Shown here: positions 1-8,405 of the stretch, one piece after another | Layout of the letters: each line of letters starts with the position of its first letter | Position numbering within the stretch: position 1 is the first letter of the stretch | NCBI RefSeq assembly: GCF_003050835.1 | Contig: NZ_QAOJ01000005.1 | Location: forward strand, 124,001 to 188,000 | Reading direction: 5' to 3' | DNA length: 64,000 nucleotides | Source: Pseudomonas sp. GV071 | GTDB taxonomy: Bacteria; Pseudomonadota; Gammaproteobacteria; Pseudomonadales; Pseudomonadaceae | Translations under genes and position numbers: made by a program | Notes under the pieces: generated by a model | What the model was told of the DNA's origin: nothing | The model's input: only the letters and a program-made list of their open reading frames with translations | Database searches by the model: none

Positions 1-455
1 CGCGCCAGGTCGCAGGCGGCTTCGGTGTGGCCGGCACGGGCCAGCACGCCACCCGGTTGAGCCATCAGCGGGAAGATGTGGCCGGGGCTGACGATGTCGT
101 CGGCCACCGCATCTTTAGCGGCTGCGGCTTGCACCGTGCGGGCGCGGTCAGCGGCGGAAATACCGGTGGTCACACCGGTAGCGGCTTCGATGGACACGGT
201 GAACTTGGTGCCAAAGCCGGAGCCGTTACGCGGCGCCATCAGGGGCAGCTTGAGGGTTTCGCAGCGCTCGCGGCTCATGGGCATGCAGATCAGCCCGCGG
301 GCGTGCTTGGCCATGAAGTTGATGTGTTCAGCGGTGATGCACTCGGAGGCGATGATCAGGTCGCCTTCGTTCTCGCGGTCTTCGTCATCCATGAGGATGA
401 CCATTTTGCCGGCGCGGATATCGGCAACCAATTCTTCGATGCTGTTAAGAGCCAT
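1..455 (-). CDS. ribBA: 3,4-dihydroxy-2-butanone 4-phosphate synthase (RibB domain, probably RibBA), 3' end cut by window
   Basis: Makes the four-carbon precursor of riboflavin from ribulose 5-phosphate in the cytoplasm. The first 151 residues are visible. They carry the family's acidic metal/substrate loop [11 protein letters not shown] at residues 23-33 and end in the conserved RAGHTEA motif, about where a RibB domain starts to close. The rest runs off the left edge, so whether a RibA-like (GTP cyclohydrolase II) half follows cannot be seen; in pseudomonads it usually does. The ATG at 455 gives [10 protein letters not shown]. The gene follows ribE by 18 bases in the same direction and is probably in the FMN-riboswitch-controlled transcript. 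Confidence 0.93.
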   Translation of the reverse strand, partial: MALNSIEELVADIRAGKMVILMDDEDRENEGDLIIASECITAEHINFMAKHARGLICMPMSRERCETLKLPLMAPRNGSGFGTKFTVSIEAATGVTTGISAADRARTVQAAAAKDAVADDIVSPGHIFPLMAQPGGVLARAGHTEAACDLA

Positions 456-473
456 GGGTCATGCCTTACGTAA

Positions 474-1130
474 TTAGCGGTAGCCGTGTTCGGCGAGGAA
501 ACTTTCAGTGATACCCGACGCGTTCGGCTCGGCGGCTTTGTCGCCGAGCAGCAGACGCTCGAGGTAACGCGCCAGCAGATCGACTTCAAGGTTGACCTGC
601 CGGCCCGGCCGGTAGTCGGCCATGATGGTTTCACCCAGGGTGTGCGGCACGATGGTCAGCTCGAACTCGGCGCCGTTGACGCCGTTGACCGTCAGGCTGG
701 TGCCGTCGACGGTGATCGAGCCCTTGAGCGCGATGTACTTGGCCAGTTCGCGCGGGGCGCGGATGCGAAATTGCACGGCGCGGGCGTTGTCCTCGCGGGC
801 AACCACTTCACCAACGCCATCGACATGGCCGCTGACCAGGTGGCCACCGAGGCGGCTGCTAGGCGTCAGGGCTTTTTCGAGGTTGACCTTGCTACCGGCT
901 TTCAGGTCGATGAAGGCGCTGCAGGCCAGGGTTTCGCGGCTGACGTCAGCCCAGAAACCATCGCCGGGCAACTCCACTGCGGTCAGGCACACGCCGTTAA
1001 CCGCGATGCTGTCGCCGAGCTTTACATCGCCGAGGTCGAGCTTGCCGGTTTCCACGTACACACGTACGTCGCCACCCTTGGGGCTTAAGGCGCGAATGGT
1101 GCCGAGGGCTTCAATTATTCCGGTGAACAT
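474..1130 (-). CDS. ribE: Riboflavin synthase alpha chain
   Basis: Dismutates two 6,7-dimethyl-8-ribityllumazine molecules to riboflavin, the last step of the pathway. The protein is 218 residues, normal for the family. It opens with the signature MFTGIIEALG and has the two tandem lumazine-binding repeats, with NGVCLT at 45-50 in the first and DGTSLTVNG at 142-150 in the second. The reading frame is open upstream to 1391, but the ATG at 1130 is chosen because an AGGAGG Shine-Dalgarno lies just before it and the N-terminus matches the family. The gene is the first downstream of the FMN riboswitch. A short ORF with its own Shine-Dalgarno overlaps this start. The symbol ribC is also used for this gene in some genomes. 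Confidence 0.96.
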   Translation of the reverse strand: MFTGIIEALGTIRALSPKGGDVRVYVETGKLDLGDVKLGDSIAVNGVCLTAVELPGDGFWADVSRETLACSAFIDLKAGSKVNLEKALTPSSRLGGHLVSGHVDGVGEVVAREDNARAVQFRIRAPRELAKYIALKGSITVDGTSLTVNGVNGAEFELTIVPHTLGETIMADYRPGRQVNLEVDLLARYLERLLLGDKAAEPNASGITESFLAEHGYR

Positions 1131-1177
1131 GCGGCCTCCTGAACGGAAGGTGCCGCGTAATTGATGCGGTAGAACAT
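1115..1177 (-). CDS. Candidate 20-residue leader ORF overlapping the ribE start
   Basis: An ATG at 1177 preceded by CAGGAG at good spacing opens a 20-codon frame (MFYRINYAAP followed by SVQEAACSPE). It ends in TAA 15 bases inside ribE, in a different frame. It lies downstream of the FMN aptamer, and its Shine-Dalgarno is partly inside a hairpin (1188-1207). This is what a translationally coupled leader peptide would look like. No family is known to me, and it may be a chance ORF. Confidence 0.35.
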   Translation of the reverse strand: MFYRINYAAPSVQEAACSPE

Positions 1178-1187
1178 GGATCGAACT

Positions 1188-1261
1188 CCTGTTTAATAAA
1201 AAACAGGGCGTGTTGGATCGAAGGGGATGTGTCGAGCGAGCGCACGCAAGCGTGGGCCCTG
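1188..1261 (-). promoter_or_regulatory. Putative FMN expression platform: two mutually exclusive stems
   Basis: CCTGTTT and AAACAGG (plus-strand 1188-1194 and 1201-1207) form a perfect 7-bp stem with a 6-base loop, masking part of the AGGAG Shine-Dalgarno of the short ORF starting at 1177. The segment 1204-1209 (CAGGGC) can instead pair with 1256-1261 (GCCCTG); on the minus-strand RNA that stem is followed directly by a U-rich run. The two stems share bases 1204-1207 and cannot coexist. The assignment as expression platform is inference. Confidence 0.5.
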
Positions 1262-1272
1262 GCAGGCAATCC

Positions 1273-1428
1273 CGTTCTCTCTTTATCCGGACTATGACCG
1301 TCGGCCTCGGAATCACACCGAGTCTGCTGACCTTGCCGCCGCCGTTTCCGGCTACAACAAGCGCTCGCGGGCTAAGCGCATTGCGCGCCATTACCGCCGG
1401 TGGGGAATCGCACCCCGCCCTGAGAACG
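1273..1428 (-). ncRNA. FMN riboswitch (RFN element)
   Basis: On the minus strand the aptamer starts with the conserved CGTTCTCAGGGCGGGGTG, continues with CCCCACCGGCGGTAAT, and closes with GGTCAGCAGACTCGG, GTGATTCCGAGGCCGACGG and AGTCCGGAT before GAGAACG. The closing helix P1 is the 7-bp pairing of CGTTCTC (1422-1428) with GAGAACG (1273-1279). It lies in the ribD-ribE gap, so FMN would control ribE and ribBA but not nrdR-ribD directly. Together with its downstream platform (1188-1261) it accounts for most of the roughly 390-base gap. Confidence 0.95.
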
Positions 1429-1521
1429 TTCAGCCATCTGCATGGCTGGGCTGCGTTTTTACCACAACTACAACTTCAAATGCATCTATGTAGGCGTATT
1501 CAGCGGGCTGTATGGCCGATT

Positions 1522-2655
1522 TCAGCTGCTTTTGTCGGGGACGGCAATGATCCGCCAGTCATCGCCAACTGCGCGCATCTCGGTGATTTTCAACGGCGTT
1601 GCCTCGGCCATCCGCGCCAGCGGCATGTCCAGCAACGGCCGGGCGCTGGAGCCGAGGAACTTGGCGGCGACAAACAGCTGGTACTCATCCACCAGGCCCA
1701 AGCGAGCAAAGGCTCCGGCCAGACGCGGCCCTGCCTCCACCAGCACTTCGTTGACGCCCTGGCTGGCCAGCTCGGCGAGCAGCTTGCGCAGGTCGACATG
1801 GCCGTTGCTGCCAGGAATCGCCAGCAGCGTGTGGCCTTCTTCGAGGAAACGATCACGCGCCGAGGCGGCCGCGCAGGTGGCGACCAGCGCCGCACCAGCT
1901 TGGTAGAACGGCGCACTGAGCGGCACCCGCAAGCGGCCGTCGACCAGCACGCGCAGTGGCGGGCGGGTCATGGCCAGGGCGGTGAGTTCGGCGTTCAAGC
2001 CCAGCTCGTCGGGGCGCACGGTCAGGCGTGCGGCGTCGGCCAGCACGGTGTCGGCACCGGTGAGCACCACGCTGGCTTGGGCACGTAAACGCTGTACTGC
2101 CGCGCGCGCATCCGGGCCAGTGATCCATTGGCTTTCGCCGCTGGCCATGGCAGTGCGGCCATCCAGACTCATCGCCAGCTTTACCCGAACGAAGGGCAGG
2201 CCCTGTTCCATACGTTTGATAAACCCGGCATTCAGCGCCCGCGCCTCGGCTTCCAGCACGCCGCTCTGGACGGTGATGCCGGCTTGCATCAAGCGCAGCA
2301 GGCCACGGCCAGCGACTTGCGGGTTGGGGTCTTGCATTGCCGCCACCACACGCGCCACGCCAGCATTCACCAGCGCATCGGCGCACGGCGGCGTACGGCC
2401 GTGGTGACTGCAGGGTTCGAGGGTGACGTAGGCGGTGGCGCCGCGCGCTTTGGCGCCGGCCTGGCGCAACGCGTGGACTTCGGCGTGCGGCTCACCGGCG
2501 CGGGCATGCCAGCCTTCGCCGACAATCTTGCCGTCGGCAACGATCACGCAACCAACGCGGGGATTGGGGTGGGTGGAATAGATGCCTTTGCGCGCCAGCT
2601 CCAGCGCACGGGCCATGAATTGCGGGTCAGCGGCGGCTTGCTCGAGGCTAGGCAT
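1522..2655 (-). CDS. ribD: Bifunctional riboflavin deaminase/reductase RibD
   Basis: Carries out the deamination and side-chain reduction that follow GTP cyclohydrolase II in riboflavin synthesis. The N-terminal cytidine-deaminase-like domain shows HAE at 57-59 (catalytic Glu) and the zinc motif PC-x8-C at 81-91. The C-terminal reductase domain (about 148-365) begins with FVRVKLAMSLDGRTA. The protein is 377 residues, full length. The ATG at 2655 starts two bases after the nrdR stop, so nrdR and ribD are almost certainly cotranscribed. It lies upstream of the FMN riboswitch. Confidence 0.95.
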   Translation of the reverse strand: MPSLEQAAADPQFMARALELARKGIYSTHPNPRVGCVIVADGKIVGEGWHARAGEPHAEVHALRQAGAKARGATAYVTLEPCSHHGRTPPCADALVNAGVARVVAAMQDPNPQVAGRGLLRLMQAGITVQSGVLEAEARALNAGFIKRMEQGLPFVRVKLAMSLDGRTAMASGESQWITGPDARAAVQRLRAQASVVLTGADTVLADAARLTVRPDELGLNAELTALAMTRPPLRVLVDGRLRVPLSAPFYQAGAALVATCAAASARDRFLEEGHTLLAIPGSNGHVDLRKLLAELASQGVNEVLVEAGPRLAGAFARLGLVDEYQLFVAAKFLGSSARPLLDMPLARMAEATPLKITEMRAVGDDWRIIAVPDKSS

Positions 2656-2657
2656 GC

Positions 2658-3122
2658 TCAGTCTTGCGCCGGTTCGCGGGACAGGCGGTCGATTTCCTCG
2701 CGGAATTCGTTGAGGTCCTGGAAGCGGCGGTACACCGAAGCAAAGCGGATATAGGCGACTTCATCGAGCTTCTGCAGCTCGGTCATCACCAGTTCGCCGA
2801 GCACCCGCGATTTGATCTCGCGCTCACCGGTGGCGCGCATCTTGTGCTTGATATGGGCGATGGCGGCTTCCAGGCGTTCAATGCTCACCGGACGCTTTTC
2901 CAGAGCACGCTGCATGCCGGCACGCAGTTTTTCTTCATCGAAGGGCTGGCGGCTGCCGTCCTGCTTGATCAGGCGGGGCATCACCAGCTCGGCGGTTTCG
3001 AAGGTGGTGAAGCGCTCTTCGCAGGCCAGGCACTCCCGGCGGCGGCGAACCTGCTCGCCCTCGGCGACCAATCGCGAATCGATAACCTTGGTGTCGTTGG
3101 CGCCGCAGAAGGGACAGTGCAT
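2658..3122 (-). CDS. nrdR: Transcriptional repressor NrdR
   Basis: ATP/dATP-sensing repressor of ribonucleotide reductase genes. The 154-residue protein has the N-terminal zinc ribbon (Cys3, Cys6, Cys31, Cys34, starting MHCPFCG) followed by an ATP-cone domain. The frame is open far upstream (to 3908), but the ATG at 3122 gives the invariant NrdR N-terminus. I see no strong Shine-Dalgarno directly before it. Placement ahead of ribD is the usual one in gammaproteobacteria. Confidence 0.96.
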   Translation of the reverse strand: MHCPFCGANDTKVIDSRLVAEGEQVRRRRECLACEERFTTFETAELVMPRLIKQDGSRQPFDEEKLRAGMQRALEKRPVSIERLEAAIAHIKHKMRATGEREIKSRVLGELVMTELQKLDEVAYIRFASVYRRFQDLNEFREEIDRLSREPAQD

Positions 3123-3154
3123 AAAATAAATGGCAACAAAATGAAGGAGGGGCC

Positions 3155-3235
3155 ATGGTAGCGCATCCCACTGGCAAGACAACCCAGCTACTTTGCGGTA
3201 TACAAGCGCCCGCCTTAAATTCGCTGGACTCGTGA
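3155..3235 (+). CDS. Candidate 26-residue small ORF with strong Shine-Dalgarno
   Basis: On the plus strand AAGGAGGGG lies just before an ATG at 3155 opening a 26-codon frame ([26 protein letters not shown]). It ends in TGA 11 bases before the YbaY-like lipoprotein start. The ribosome-binding site is better than that of most genes here. No homologue comes to mind; the region also holds the nrdR upstream region on the other strand, so this may be coincidence. Confidence 0.3.
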   Translation: MVAHPTGKTTQLLCGIQAPALNSLDS

Positions 3236-3246
3236 CGGACTTCCCT

Positions 3247-3693
3247 ATGTTTCGCCCACTCGCTGTGCTTTTTGCCCTTGCTCTGCTGGCTGCCTGCGCC
3301 AGCGAATCGCCTGCCCCGGCCACCCCGGTTACGCCAAGCAAACCCGCCGTGACCGCCGAGCCTGCGCCCGCACCGCTGCCCGCCAACCTGCGCGAGTTGA
3401 CTGGCAACCTGGTGAATGTGCCGGCCGGCGCCAATGTCGAACTGGCCTTGCTGGTGATCGATGAGCGTGACCGCCCCCAACAGCTGCTGGGCAACATCAC
3501 GCTGCAAGGCACCGGGCAATTGCTGCCCTTCCACCTACCGTTCAACCCAGACTCGTTCCCCGCCAATGCACGCGTCGAGCTGCATGGCCGGGTGACGCAG
3601 TCCGCGCAGTTGATCCTGCGCCTGAACCCGCTGCGCATCACCTCGGCCGCCACCCAACTGGTCGGCAACCTGCGTTTCGACACCGCGCCATGA
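3247..3693 (+). CDS. YbaY-family lipoprotein
   Basis: Small outer-membrane-type lipoprotein of unknown role. Residues 1-17 are a lipoprotein signal peptide ending in the lipobox LAAC (Cys17). A Pro/Ala-rich linker (about 18-45) follows, then a roughly 100-residue beta-rich domain starting [12 protein letters not shown] that resembles YbaY/YscW. The ATG at 3247 is chosen over an upstream in-frame start because it puts the signal peptide at the N-terminus. It overlaps the next gene by 4 bases (ATGA), so the two are translationally coupled. Confidence 0.75.
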   Translation: MFRPLAVLFALALLAACASESPAPATPVTPSKPAVTAEPAPAPLPANLRELTGNLVNVPAGANVELALLVIDERDRPQQLLGNITLQGTGQLLPFHLPFNPDSFPANARVELHGRVTQSAQLILRLNPLRITSAATQLVGNLRFDTAP

Positions 3694-4334
3694 AGGCCCT
3701 GCAAGCGGCGCTCGGCGAACTGCTGGGCGACGCCCAACTGGTTGCCGAAACCCTGCCCGGCACCGACCTCAAACTGTGGCTGATCGACGCCAACAACATG
3801 GACCGCGCCTTCAGCCCGGAAGAGACCCGGCGCATTCTCGAAGAGCCTCCCTACTGGTGTTTCTGCTGGGCCAGCGGCCTGGTGCTGGCGCGCTGGTTCG
3901 CCGAACACCCCGAGTGGGTCGCCGGTAAACGGGTGCTGGATTTCGGTGCCGGTTCCGGCGTGGCGGCCATCGCCGCGGCCAAGGCCGGTGCCGCCGAAGT
4001 GGTGGCCTGCGACCTCGACCCACTGGCCCTGGCCGCCTGCCGCGCCAACGCCGAGCTGAACGGCGTGACGCTGAGCTACTCGGACGACTTCTTCGCCGAA
4101 GCCGACCGCTTCGACCTGATCGTGGTCGCCGACGTGCTCTACGACCGCGCCAACCTGCCACTACTCGATCACTTTCTCAGCCGTGGCCAGCAAGCGCTGG
4201 TGGCCGACTCACGGGTACGCGACTTCAATCACCCCCTGTACCAGCGCCTGGACATTCTCGAAGCCTGCACCTGGCCGGATCTCGCCGAGCCGGCGGAATT
4301 TCGCTACGTCAGTCTGTATCACGCCACGCGTTAG
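3690..4334 (+). CDS. Class I SAM-dependent methyltransferase, ETFB-lysine-methyltransferase/PrmA-like
   Basis: Cytoplasmic Rossmann-fold methyltransferase of 214 residues. Motif [11 protein letters not shown] is at 82-91, the acidic residue closing strand 2 is in ACDLD (about 108), and ADVLYD at 147-152 occupies the post-IV position. The N-terminal EEPPYW and WASG segments are typical of the group that contains the ETF-beta lysine methyltransferases. A protein substrate is likely but cannot be read from the sequence. The start overlaps the lipoprotein stop. Several annotation sources call such genes L11 methyltransferase-like, which I consider too specific. Confidence 0.8.
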   Translation: MKALQAALGELLGDAQLVAETLPGTDLKLWLIDANNMDRAFSPEETRRILEEPPYWCFCWASGLVLARWFAEHPEWVAGKRVLDFGAGSGVAAIAAAKAGAAEVVACDLDPLALAACRANAELNGVTLSYSDDFFAEADRFDLIVVADVLYDRANLPLLDHFLSRGQQALVADSRVRDFNHPLYQRLDILEACTWPDLAEPAEFRYVSLYHATR

Positions 4335-4350
4335 CGGCCCATGCTCGCGC

Positions 4351-5112
4351 TTAAAACCAGCCGCCCACTCCCAGCACCGCCAGCATCAACACGGTCAGCA
4401 GAAACGCTTTGCCCGTCAGGGCGGCGCGATAACGGGTGGGCACCACCGTACGTTCAAGGCCCTGCTGCAGGGTCAGCCAGGTTGCACTGGTAACGAACAC
4501 CGTCGATGCCGTACCTGCCAGCAGCCCCAACGCCATAACCAATGCCGGGGTGTGCAGGCTGCCCGCCGCGAGCAGGTACAGGCTAAGGACCACCAGGGCC
4601 AACATCAGCAACACCTGGCGCGCACCCGCCAGCGCCTGATGGATGCTGATATTGGCCAGCGCCGATAACGACAAGGGCCGAGCGCTGCGAGCATTGCGCA
4701 GGTTGCTGCTGATGCGCCGCAACAGCAGCACTTTGCCAAGCAGTGAATAGCCAAGCACCACCACCAGCGCCAGGGCACAACCCAGGTCCAGCGGGTGCTC
4801 GAGCAACGCCAGCAGCGCCATGACCACCAACAGATCCAGCAGCAACGGCAGCGCCGCGGCCAGAGCCAGCGCCCGGGCACACCGCAGGCTGCAATACAGC
4901 GAAAAGCTCAGCCACGCAGCCACTGCGACATAGATGCCATCACCGCCATCCAGGCTCGGGCCCTGAGCGCGCACATGCCATGCAGCCACAACGATGAGCA
5001 GCAGCGCCAGCAGAATCACCGACTTGCCCATCCCGACAAAGTTGAACGCCCGTCGCGGCGGCAACGAATCGGCGTGGGCAATGGCAGTGAAGAAGGATTT
5101 GCTGACAGGCAT
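4351..5112 (-). CDS. Multi-spanning membrane protein of unknown function
   Basis: A 253-residue hydrophobic protein with about six predicted membrane segments (first around residues 28-45, last at the extreme C-terminus) and short polar loops, some Arg-rich (LLLRRISSNLRNARSARP). I do not recognise a family. The frame extends to 5277; I chose the ATG at 5112 (MPVSKSFFTA) because the extra upstream segment is Arg/Cys-rich and not membrane-like. It is convergent with the methyltransferase gene (16-base gap). Confidence 0.6.
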   Translation of the reverse strand: MPVSKSFFTAIAHADSLPPRRAFNFVGMGKSVILLALLLIVVAAWHVRAQGPSLDGGDGIYVAVAAWLSFSLYCSLRCARALALAAALPLLLDLLVVMALLALLEHPLDLGCALALVVVLGYSLLGKVLLLRRISSNLRNARSARPLSLSALANISIHQALAGARQVLLMLALVVLSLYLLAAGSLHTPALVMALGLLAGTASTVFVTSATWLTLQQGLERTVVPTRYRAALTGKAFLLTVLMLAVLGVGGWF

Positions 5113-5340
5113 GCAGAGGTCCGATTCAAGGCGCCTGAAACCCGGGTAAAAGCGGCATCTGCGCAGGTGCGTGCAGTCTAGCCACGCGGATGTGAAGACT
5201 TCGTTAAACACCTTGCCGCGCAGAGCGAGTGCAGGGCGCCGCATACGACACTGGTTTTCAGCACCTACCGTCCCCACCTATAGTGCGAGCCTGCGCCGGG
5301 GATAACCCGGCCGTCCCATTTACGCGTTTCGAGACCAAGC

Positions 5341-6213
5341 ATGAGCCAGGACACGCCCTATATCTTCGACGTCAGCACGGCCAACTTCGACCAGCTGGTG
5401 ATCCAGAACTCCTTCCACAAACCCGTGCTGGTAGATTTCTGGGCCGAGTGGTGCGCGCCGTGCAAAGCCCTGATGCCGATGCTCGCGCAGATTGCCGAGG
5501 GCTATCGCGGCGAGCTGCTGCTGGCCAAGCTCAACTGCGACTTAGAGCCGGATGTTGTCGCCCGCTTCGGCATTCGCAGCCTGCCCACCGTGGTGCTGTT
5601 CAAGGACGGCCAGCCGGTGGATGGCTTCCAGGGTGCACAACCGGAATCGGCGATTCGCGCGATCCTCGAACCCCACGTCCCTACCCCGCCGCCGTTGGCT
5701 GCTGACCCGCTGGAAACCGCCGTGGCGCTGTTTGCCGAAGGGCGGATTGGCGATGCAGAAAACCTGCTGCGAGAAATTCTCGCCGCCGACAGCGAGAAAC
5801 CCGCCGCCCTGATTCTGTACGCCCGCTGCCTGGCCGAACGTGGTGAGTTGGGCGAAGCGCAAACCGTTCTCGACGCGGTGAAAGGCGACAGCCATAAACA
5901 AGACCTGGCCGCCGCCCGCGCGCAGATCACCTTCCTGCGCCAGGCCGCCGACCTTCCGGACGCCGCTGCGCTGAAAGCGCGCCTGGGACAAAACGCCGAA
6001 GACGACGAAGCGATCTACCAACTGGCGATCCAGCAACTGGCCCGTCAGCAGTACGAACCCGCGCTGGAGGCCTTGCTGAAACTGTTTATCCGCAACCGCA
6101 GCTACGCCGACGGCCTGCCGCACAAAACCCTGCTGCAGGTGTTCGAACTGCTAGGCAACGAGCACCCGCTAGTGACCCTGTTCCGCCGCAAGCTGTACCA
6201 GGCGCTTTATTGA
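5341..6213 (+). CDS. cnoX: Thioredoxin-TPR co-chaperone CnoX (YbbN)
   Basis: Holdase/co-chaperone that hands substrates to GroEL and DnaK under oxidative chlorine stress in E. coli. The N-terminal thioredoxin domain (1-110) carries WCAPC with Cys38 and Cys41 and the cis-Pro at Pro82. The C-terminal part (about 125-290) is a set of TPR-like helical repeats. Unlike E. coli CnoX, which has a redox-inactive SxxC, the CxxC here is intact, so thiol-disulfide activity is plausible. The ATG at 5341 fits the family N-terminus. The 290 residues are the expected length. Confidence 0.92.
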   Translation: MSQDTPYIFDVSTANFDQLVIQNSFHKPVLVDFWAEWCAPCKALMPMLAQIAEGYRGELLLAKLNCDLEPDVVARFGIRSLPTVVLFKDGQPVDGFQGAQPESAIRAILEPHVPTPPPLAADPLETAVALFAEGRIGDAENLLREILAADSEKPAALILYARCLAERGELGEAQTVLDAVKGDSHKQDLAAARAQITFLRQAADLPDAAALKARLGQNAEDDEAIYQLAIQQLARQQYEPALEALLKLFIRNRSYADGLPHKTLLQVFELLGNEHPLVTLFRRKLYQALY

Positions 6214-6276
6214 TTCGCTGAGCCCGCTGCGCCTTGCCCATTCCGGGCAGGGCCCACTCCGCACAAGGATGCTGCG

Positions 6277-7275
6277 TTGAACGCCCAGAATTCCCCAGAC
6301 CCAACCCTGCCATTTTCCAACTGGCTGCCGTTTATGCTCGGCGCCGGTTACGGCTTTCTGCTGCGCCTGCTGTTCTCCGGCCCCAGCCTGTTCGGCGCCT
6401 TCAAAGGGCCGACTGTGATGTCGGCGGCCTTTGCCCTGGGGGTGCCATTTGCGGTGGGGGCGATCAGCGTGTATTTCGCCGAACGCAGCAAAGATCGCAG
6501 CGTGATGTTCTTTATCTTTGCGCCCTGGCTGGCCGTGTCGCTGTTTGTCGGTGGTACGGCACTGGCGCTTATCGAAGGCTCGATCTGCATCGCCATGGCC
6601 TTGCCGCTGTTTCTGCTGATGGGCTCGCTCGGCGGTCTGCTGATGGGCCTGTTTTGCCGGATGGTCGAGAGCTCCGGGCGGACGCTCTACAGCATCGCCG
6701 CGCTGCCCTTGGTACTGGCCGCCGTGGAAACCCTGTATGTACCGCACAATGGCTTTGCCACCGTGGAGCGCAGCGTACAGATTGCCGCGCCGGTTGACCG
6801 AGTGTGGCAACTGATCAACTTTCCCACCGATATTCACCCGCAGGAGCTGGCCAGCGGCCTGGCTTACCGCATCGGCGTGCCCTATCCGATCGAAGCGCGA
6901 ACGCTGGAGCCGCGGGTGGGCGGCATGCGCAAGTTGATCTGGCAACGCGGCATCAGCTTCGACGAGCAGATCACCGACTGGCAGGACCAGCGCTACATTG
7001 CCTGGACCTACCACTTCCGCCCTGACTCGTTCCCCGCCGGCTCAATGGACGACCATGTGCGCATTGGCGGCGAATATTTCGACCTCAAGGACACCTCTTA
7101 CACGCTCACGCCAAACGCCGGCGGCACGCGCCTGGATGTGCGCGTAACGTTCCGCGCCACCACGGCGTTCAACTGGTACGCGGTGCCAGTGGCGCGCTTC
7201 ATGATTGGCGATACCGCCGAAACCATCCTCGGTTTTTATCAGCACCGCGCCGAAGCGGCAGGCAAAGCCGGCTAG
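6277..7275 (+). CDS. Membrane-anchored SRPBCC (START/polyketide-cyclase-like) protein
   Basis: The first 150 residues contain four or five membrane segments. Residues 165-325 form an SRPBCC-type ligand-binding domain, starting ERSVQIAAPVDRVWQLINFP, a typical beta1-alpha1 of that fold. The start is TTG at 6277, supported by CAAGGA 7 bases upstream; the alternative in-frame ATG would remove the first membrane helix. It follows cnoX by 63 bases and may be cotranscribed. The ligand and role are unknown; the fusion of a membrane bundle to a hydrophobic-ligand domain suggests a lipid or quinone-like ligand (inference). Confidence 0.7.
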   Translation: MNAQNSPDPTLPFSNWLPFMLGAGYGFLLRLLFSGPSLFGAFKGPTVMSAAFALGVPFAVGAISVYFAERSKDRSVMFFIFAPWLAVSLFVGGTALALIEGSICIAMALPLFLLMGSLGGLLMGLFCRMVESSGRTLYSIAALPLVLAAVETLYVPHNGFATVERSVQIAAPVDRVWQLINFPTDIHPQELASGLAYRIGVPYPIEARTLEPRVGGMRKLIWQRGISFDEQITDWQDQRYIAWTYHFRPDSFPAGSMDDHVRIGGEYFDLKDTSYTLTPNAGGTRLDVRVTFRATTAFNWYAVPVARFMIGDTAETILGFYQHRAEAAGKAG

Positions 7276-7619
7276 CCGACCCAGCGATACACCGGCGCAT
7301 CGGCGCCGGCTTCCACTTCCACCAGGGTCGAATGGCGCAGGCGCACCAGCAGGCGCTTGGCGGCGCTGGCGTTGCCGGTGAGCGCTTGCAACTCGCCGAG
7401 TAAAGTCGGTCCTTCGATCTTGCCAGCGCTGCGCAGCAACTCCTGCACCAGCAACCACTGTTTATCGTCCGGCGAGTGCGCTGCCAGCGGCGCGGCCGGT
7501 TTGGCCGGTTCTGCCGCCGTTACCGGTAGCTGCGCAGCCAATTGCGCCCAATCCTCGGCATCCAGTTCGATGCTCAGATCGACTGGCCATGCGCCGATCG
7601 TGCCTTTGATACGCACCAT
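7272..7619 (-). CDS. Conserved hypothetical protein, 115 residues
   Basis: Soluble protein in two parts. The N-terminal segment (MVRIKGTIGAWPVDLSIEL) looks like a short beta-hairpin. The C-terminal part (about residues 55-110) resembles a small winged-helix-like fold with WLLVQELLRSAG and LRHSTLVEV. A linker of Pro/Ala lies between. The ATG at 7619 has AGGTGG upstream. It overlaps the 3' end of the convergent SRPBCC gene by 4 bases and is divergent from the zinc module. Function unknown. Confidence 0.6.
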   Translation of the reverse strand: MVRIKGTIGAWPVDLSIELDAEDWAQLAAQLPVTAAEPAKPAAPLAAHSPDDKQWLLVQELLRSAGKIEGPTLLGELQALTGNASAAKRLLVRLRHSTLVEVEAGADAPVYRWVG

Positions 7620-7700
7620 AAAAGCCACCTCAAGCAAAAGTGCCGCCATGCTCCCATGCGCCAACTAGATCGCCAAGCGGGCTAGGCAAGGGCTAATTAG

Positions 7701-7715
7701 AGTTATAACATAACA
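7701..7715 (+). promoter_or_regulatory. Zur box upstream of the zinc module
   Basis: AGTTATAACATAACA matches the palindromic Zur consensus TGTTATAWTATAACA at 13 of 15 positions. It lies 36 bases before the His-rich zinc protein and in the gap shared with the divergent gene at 7619. In PAO1 the equivalent operon (PA4063-PA4066, recalled) is zinc-repressed, so Zur repression is expected. Confidence 0.75.
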
Positions 7716-7750
7716 TCTCATTTCATCCGCCCCACCCGGAGTCATCTTTC

Positions 7751-8377
7751 ATGCGCCGCTTGCTCCTCGCTCTGCCGTTTGCCCTGTTGCCACTGGCCAT
7801 CGCCCAGGCGGCGGAAAGCCCTGATGATCACGATCACGTCGAAGAGCACGCCAGCCTCGGCACCCACGAGCATGGCGTCGGCCGTTTGAATGCTGCACTG
7901 GATGGCAACGTGCTGGAGTTGGAGCTGGAAAACCCGTCGATGAACCTGGTGGGCTTTGAGCACGCTGCGAAAACTGCCGTCGACCAAGCCACTGTCGCCT
8001 CCGCCCGCGCCGACCTCGAAAAACCCCTGAGCCTGTTCGCCCTGCCGGCCGCCGCCAAGTGCAGCGTGAGTAAAACCGAGCTGCACAGCCCGCTGTTCGG
8101 CGACAAACCGGATGCCGATGAAGACGACGATCACGACCATGACCACGACGAGCACGCCGCTGCCGATGGCGGCGAACATGAGCATGAACACCACCACAGC
8201 GAGATTCACGCCAGCTACCAGCTGACCTGCGCGCAGCCAGCAAAACTCAGCAGCCTCGACCTCACACCGCTGTTCAAACGCTTCCCGTCTCTGCACCAGG
8301 TGCAAGCGCAATTGATCGGCCCCACTGGCCAACAAGGCGCCGAACTGACGGAAAAAAGCCCACGCCTGAACTTTTGA
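7751..8377 (+). CDS. Periplasmic His-rich zinc-binding protein, DUF2796 (ZrgA-like)
   Basis: Probable periplasmic zinc-binding component of a Zur-controlled uptake or homeostasis system. The signal peptide is residues 1-20 (cleavage after AQA). His/Asp clusters occur at 26-42 (DHDHVEEH, THEHGV) and in a loop at about 121-153 very rich in HD and HE pairs. Two conserved Cys (104 and 160) may form a disulfide. The family includes Vibrio ZrgA. It is the first gene after the Zur box. A strong hairpin lies between it and the next gene. Confidence 0.85.
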   Translation: MRRLLLALPFALLPLAIAQAAESPDDHDHVEEHASLGTHEHGVGRLNAALDGNVLELELENPSMNLVGFEHAAKTAVDQATVASARADLEKPLSLFALPAAAKCSVSKTELHSPLFGDKPDADEDDDHDHDHDEHAAADGGEHEHEHHHSEIHASYQLTCAQPAKLSSLDLTPLFKRFPSLHQVQAQLIGPTGQQGAELTEKSPRLNF

Positions 8378-8405
8378 TTCGGCCGCGCTCTAACAGCCAG
8401 CCGTA

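Noticed and set aside
1131..1391. Upstream extension of ribE through the riboswitch
   Set aside because: It would translate the FMN aptamer; the true start with AGGAGG is at 1130.
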